NCBI GenBank assembly: GCA_028877195.1
Contig: JAPPIL010000273.1
Span: 1-9,508, forward strand
Source of the DNA: Pseudomonadota bacterium
Lineage (GTDB): Bacteria > Bdellovibrionota_B > Oligoflexia > Oligoflexales > JAPPIL01
Length of the DNA stretch: 9,508 nt
Reading direction: 5' to 3'
Shown: in pieces, positions 6,810 to 9,508 of the stretch
Layout of the letters: the number at the start of each line of letters is the position of its first letter
How positions within the stretch are numbered: the stretch's first letter is position 1
Position numbers and translations under genes: made by a program
Notes under the pieces: model-generated
Databases searched by the model: none
Seen by the model: the letters and a program-made list of their open reading frames with translations, nothing else
Told to the model about the DNA's origin: nothing

Positions 6810-6875
6810 CACTGTCCCCTCCCCGATAATATGTTAGTATCTAGCTTGGCAAGTCTACATGATAGTGAGCAGGCG
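6810..6875. promoter_or_regulatory. Divergent promoter region between thyX and the alpha/beta hydrolase gene
   Basis: This 66 bp gap must hold start signals in both directions. On the minus strand TTGCCA (6852-6847) and TATTAT (6831-6826) each match consensus at 5 of 6 positions, but the spacer is only 15 nt. They are followed by the strong thyX ribosome-binding site GGGGAGGGG (6824-6816). On the plus strand GATAAT (6825-6830) is a -10-like box with TTTCCA (6803-6808) 16 nt upstream, inside the thyX 5' end. The two putative -10 boxes overlap, so the two directions may compete. Confidence 0.35.
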
Positions 6876-7643
6876 ATGAAGGATAAAGATTACTGGTTTT
6901 TACTGCGTGGTTTGGCACGCGAGAATGGGCATTGGCATGATGTGTTGCCAATGCTGCGTGAACATTACCCACACAGCGAATTCCACTGTCTTGACCAGCC
7001 TGGTTGTGGGCAACGCTATCAACAGCGCAGTCCGTGGCATATAGACCAAACAGTAGAGATTCTGCGCACCGAATACCTTGCCCATAAGCGCGAGGCAAGA
7101 AAATGCTATATCGTTGGGTTGTCGTTGGGCGGAATGATCGCCGTTGCTTGGGCAACTAAATACCCCGAAGATTTTTATGGATGTGTGTTGATCAACACTT
7201 CAATGCCTGGCATCAACGCTCGCTTTGATCGTCTGCGCCCACAAGCATTGCTAGCGATGCTTAAGTCATTTATTTATCTCGGCAATACTGCCAAACGTGA
7301 GCAACAGCTCCTGAACCTCGTTAGCAACTACCAACATACCCGTGAGCGATTGCTGCCCAGTTGGGTCGCGATTCAACGCCAGCGTAAAGTTAGGGCAGCA
7401 AACTACCTGCGCATGCTCTACTCGGCGACCACCTTCAAAGCCCCCCAGCAAGCACCGTTTGCCCAGACATTGATTTTGAAAGCAAGGCACGACAGGTTGA
7501 TCAATGCCCGTTGCTCCGACCAGATACAAGCAGTTTGGCAAGTTCCTCTCGCTGAACATCCGACTGCTGGACATGACCTAACGTCTGATGAACCAAGTTG
7601 GGTATTAGAACAAATTGTTGCTTGGCGTAGCAAACATCCCTAA
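6876..7643 (+). CDS. Alpha/beta hydrolase
   Basis: A 255-residue cytoplasmic alpha/beta-fold hydrolase. With the ATG at 6876 it begins MKDKDYWFLLRGLARENGHW, where RG replaces the common HG oxyanion motif after the first strand. The nucleophile is Ser83 in GLSLGG, the acid is probably Asp206 in KARHDRLIN, and the base is His233 in PTAGHDLTSDEP. A lid-like helical insertion lies at about 110-180. The frame remains open upstream (ATG at 6831, TTG at 6798, the latter overlapping thyX), but those starts add residues unlike the family N-terminus; the start at 6876 has only a weak GAG upstream. The substrate cannot be named; esterase or lipase-like activity is typical. The exported-protein gene follows 42 bp downstream on the same strand. 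Confidence 0.85.
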   Translation: MKDKDYWFLLRGLARENGHWHDVLPMLREHYPHSEFHCLDQPGCGQRYQQRSPWHIDQTVEILRTEYLAHKREARKCYIVGLSLGGMIAVAWATKYPEDFYGCVLINTSMPGINARFDRLRPQALLAMLKSFIYLGNTAKREQQLLNLVSNYQHTRERLLPSWVAIQRQRKVRAANYLRMLYSATTFKAPQQAPFAQTLILKARHDRLINARCSDQIQAVWQVPLAEHPTAGHDLTSDEPSWVLEQIVAWRSKHP

Positions 7644-7659
7644 TCCGCACAAAAAAAGA

Positions 7660-7665
7660 TATAAT
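7660..7665 (+). promoter_or_regulatory. Candidate -10 box upstream of the exported-protein gene
   Basis: A perfect TATAAT lies 20 bp before the ATG at 7686, just after the stop of the hydrolase gene, and is preceded by a run of seven A (7651-7657). No good -35 box is found at 16-18 nt. It may give the downstream gene its own transcript with a very short leader. Confidence 0.35.
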
Positions 7666-7685
7666 AGACGTAACGTAATCAACGC

Positions 7686-9410
7686 ATGAGCATGATGATG
7701 CGCACACACCACCTTATTTCGACTTTTGTTATCGGCGCTTTTTGTTCAATTGCCAACGCAAGTCTTGATGTTGACCAGCGTATGCTTGGTGATTTTGCTG
7801 CTGCTAACCAACCGCTAGCAAACCTAACCGTTGCGGAACGACTATTGGCAGCGACTGGCAGCATGCATTATCTGCCTTTGCGTCAACGCGTGCGTGCCCA
7901 AACCCAGACGATAACAGAGGCAGCGCAGGCGACCACCGAACCGCAGACGTTGCGTATAGATGCACACGACGGGGTGGTGAGTTTTAGCCACGATCATATT
8001 CAACTTCAACAAGGCGAGAGTCTCACGATTGCGACCGATGTGGATATAATAGTAGAAGCCTACGTGCGCGACGATGGTATTGCGGCAGTGTCTGATAATG
8101 TGCTCACTGCGGGCGAAGCAGGCAACAGCGAAGTAATTTTTATCGTTGCCAAGACCCTCCATATCTTGCCGTTGACCGTTGAGGAACACAGTTCCATCCC
8201 GAAGATACCAGCAAAAATAACCACCCCAGCACATGATAATCATCAGTTCTACACCGAGCCGCAGCCATCCTTGTATGGTGAGATTGAGATACAGTTAGTA
8301 GATGAGCGTAGTTACGACTCGTATAGCTATCCTGCTGATAATGTGGCATTGCGGGTTATCGGGGCCGAAGATATGGAATTACGCACCGATGCGCAGGGCA
8401 AGGTTAGAATTACAGGCATGCCGCTACAGGGGCGCATACTGGTAAAATTCAATGACCCCCGTTATGTCGCAGGTTTTCATGAGATTACCCTTGACCCAGA
8501 TACACAGTCGTATCGTCTTATCGCACTGCGCACTATTGCCGACGATCACATGGTTATGACCAGTGGCTTGGCAAGGCATGCGCAGAGTGCCTCTATGTGC
8601 GGTGAGTTAGAGGTAGGTGAAGCGTTGCAAGTTGAAACAGATGTGCCAGCTGACGGGGTATTTTATTTCAATAAACTGGGGCTACTTGACACGCGCCAGC
8701 GTGATACGGCGGAATTCCCTCGCTTCTGTATTCTCAATGCTGATCCTGGCCCGATGACCGTATTTGTCAAGGATGAGCAGGGCGAAGACATCGGGGTATA
8801 CAGTGTCAGTTTAGCGGCGGGACATCATACGGAAGCGGTTTTCAACCTCTGGTCTGATAGTGAGTTGCAGCTGCACTTATCAGCGTCAGGCATTGCTACA
8901 ACCAAGCAGGTAGCTAACGCCGAAGTTCGTCTGCTTGGCGCACCTACTGCTTTGTCCGCAAACGACGGGATAGTGCATGCTTCCCCTTCTTATCACCAGC
9001 AGCGCAGCCACTTGTTGGTGGTTGATGCGAGCTTTGAGCAGACCTTACATACACTTGTGCCTAACGACCAAGAGCAGGTGCTGTCCTTGTTGCCGCGGGG
9101 AACGTTAGCACGCATCGCGTTACAGGCGAATGTTCCTTATGATGAGCGGATGGGCAGTGTCTATGCTGAAGTCAGCCATGCGGAAGCAGATGATATTCGT
9201 TTGATTGCGGTTGATGGCGATGAAATACTTCCAACTTGGTTGGATGCAGGCACGAGTGCTGCTTTTTTGAATCTACCGTTTGGCGTTTATCAGCTTCTCG
9301 TTAGGAATAGCAGTGGGCATTGGTTGGCAGTGCAGACAGTGCTGGTCTATGACGAGGCAATATCATATCTGCGGGTTGGCCACATATTGCGCTATCGTGC
9401 CCCAGATTAG
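7686..9410 (+). CDS. Exported beta-rich protein of unknown function
   Basis: A 574-residue protein that I do not recognise. It has a Sec signal peptide (about residues 1-25, cleavage after ANA), so it acts in the periplasm or outside the cell. The rest is strand-rich with no membrane segment and looks like several Ig- or transthyretin-like sandwich modules in series. One runs from about 196 to 285 (LYGEIEIQLVDE ... LRTDAQGKVRITGMPLQGRI) and resembles carboxypeptidase-regulatory or CNA-B-like domains; others are roughly 90-165, 295-395, 400-460 and 470-570. The mature part has only two cysteines, Cys305 and Cys348, a likely disulfide. No sortase, lipobox or autotransporter signal is seen. Several ATGs cluster at 7686-7700, so the exact start is open; no strong ribosome-binding site is present. 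The next gene overlaps its end by 14 bp. Confidence 0.75.
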   Translation: MSMMMRTHHLISTFVIGAFCSIANASLDVDQRMLGDFAAANQPLANLTVAERLLAATGSMHYLPLRQRVRAQTQTITEAAQATTEPQTLRIDAHDGVVSFSHDHIQLQQGESLTIATDVDIIVEAYVRDDGIAAVSDNVLTAGEAGNSEVIFIVAKTLHILPLTVEEHSSIPKIPAKITTPAHDNHQFYTEPQPSLYGEIEIQLVDERSYDSYSYPADNVALRVIGAEDMELRTDAQGKVRITGMPLQGRILVKFNDPRYVAGFHEITLDPDTQSYRLIALRTIADDHMVMTSGLARHAQSASMCGELEVGEALQVETDVPADGVFYFNKLGLLDTRQRDTAEFPRFCILNADPGPMTVFVKDEQGEDIGVYSVSLAAGHHTEAVFNLWSDSELQLHLSASGIATTKQVANAEVRLLGAPTALSANDGIVHASPSYHQQRSHLLVVDASFEQTLHTLVPNDQEQVLSLLPRGTLARIALQANVPYDERMGSVYAEVSHAEADDIRLIAVDGDEILPTWLDAGTSAAFLNLPFGVYQLLVRNSSGHWLAVQTVLVYDEAISYLRVGHILRYRAPD

Positions 9411-9508
9411 GTTTATCTCACCTGCGCACCCTGCACCATTTGAACAACTACAGCGAGCGCAGCGCTGGTTGCGATTAGACAAGGGTTTTACCCTCGCCGC
9501 TTATCATC
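9397..9508 (+). CDS. 5' fragment of a probable LD-carboxypeptidase (peptidase S66)-like gene, cut by the window edge
   Basis: Starting from a GTG at 9397 that overlaps the previous gene by 14 bp, the frame stays open for 37 codons to the end of the window. The N-terminus (PQIRFISPAHPAPFEQLQRA, then a helix and GFTLAAYH) resembles the start of muramoyltetrapeptide LD-carboxypeptidases: a first strand ending in SP, then a helix and a GF-x-hydrophobic second strand. Those enzymes trim the terminal D-alanine from peptidoglycan stem peptides during recycling. The catalytic Ser-Glu-His residues lie beyond the window, so the assignment rests on a short N-terminal pattern. Other starts (for example TTG at 9376) are possible but would add residues unlike the family. 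Confidence 0.42.
   Translation, partial: MPQIRFISPAHPAPFEQLQRAQRWLRLDKGFTLAAYH

Noticed and set aside
7644..7685. Possible terminator after the alpha/beta hydrolase gene
   Set aside because: There is an A-run but no stem-loop or T-run on the plus strand.
8042..8050. Second TATAAT-like box inside the exported-protein gene
   Set aside because: It lies in coding sequence with no -35 box and no gene start nearby.
7841..8243. Minus-strand open frame of 133 codons inside the exported-protein gene
   Set aside because: It is Cys- and Tyr-rich with no recognisable domain and is antisense to a gene with a signal peptide and consistent coding character.

Overview
The window looks like a stretch of chromosome from a Gram-negative bacterium, most likely a proteobacterium and possibly a gammaproteobacterium. 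It has Sec signal peptides, a periplasmic binding protein, HAMP/histidine-kinase architecture, moderate GC content and dense same-strand gene packing. The genus cannot be told from the sequence. No tRNA, rRNA, CRISPR array, insertion sequence or phage gene was seen.

Layout. At 67-132 two imperfect hairpin-forming units sit directly in front of a small membrane protein of the alkaline ceramidase/CREST hydrolase family (133-777, +). Its 3' end overlaps by 26 bp a convergent minus-strand block. In transcription order that block is: flavin-dependent thymidylate synthase ThyX (6809-6054), a 232 bp spacer with candidate promoters and a doubtful 69-codon frame, an RsbW-like serine kinase/anti-sigma-type ATPase (5821-5387), a receiver-PP2C (SpoIIE/RsbU-type) phosphatase (5365-4208), a branched-chain-amino-acid-type periplasmic binding protein (4207-2936) and a transmembrane HAMP histidine kinase (2935-752). 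Divergent from thyX are an alpha/beta hydrolase (6876-7643, +), an exported multi-domain beta-rich protein that I do not recognise (7686-9410, +) and the 5' end of a gene resembling LD-carboxypeptidase (9397 to the edge, +).

The centrepiece is the four-gene signalling block. The proposed wiring (inference) is: ligand binds the periplasmic protein; this complex acts on the helical periplasmic domain of the kinase, in the manner of TorT/TorS or LuxP/LuxQ; the kinase phosphorylates the receiver of the PP2C protein; the phosphatase opposes the RsbW-like kinase on a STAS-type anti-sigma antagonist. No STAS gene is present here and no ABC permease or ATPase accompanies the binding protein, so the latter is probably a sensor rather than a transporter part. 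The last three genes lie in one reading frame and are separated only by single stop codons, each followed at once by a non-ATG start (TAA|GTG, then TAG|TTG). This suggests strong translational coupling.
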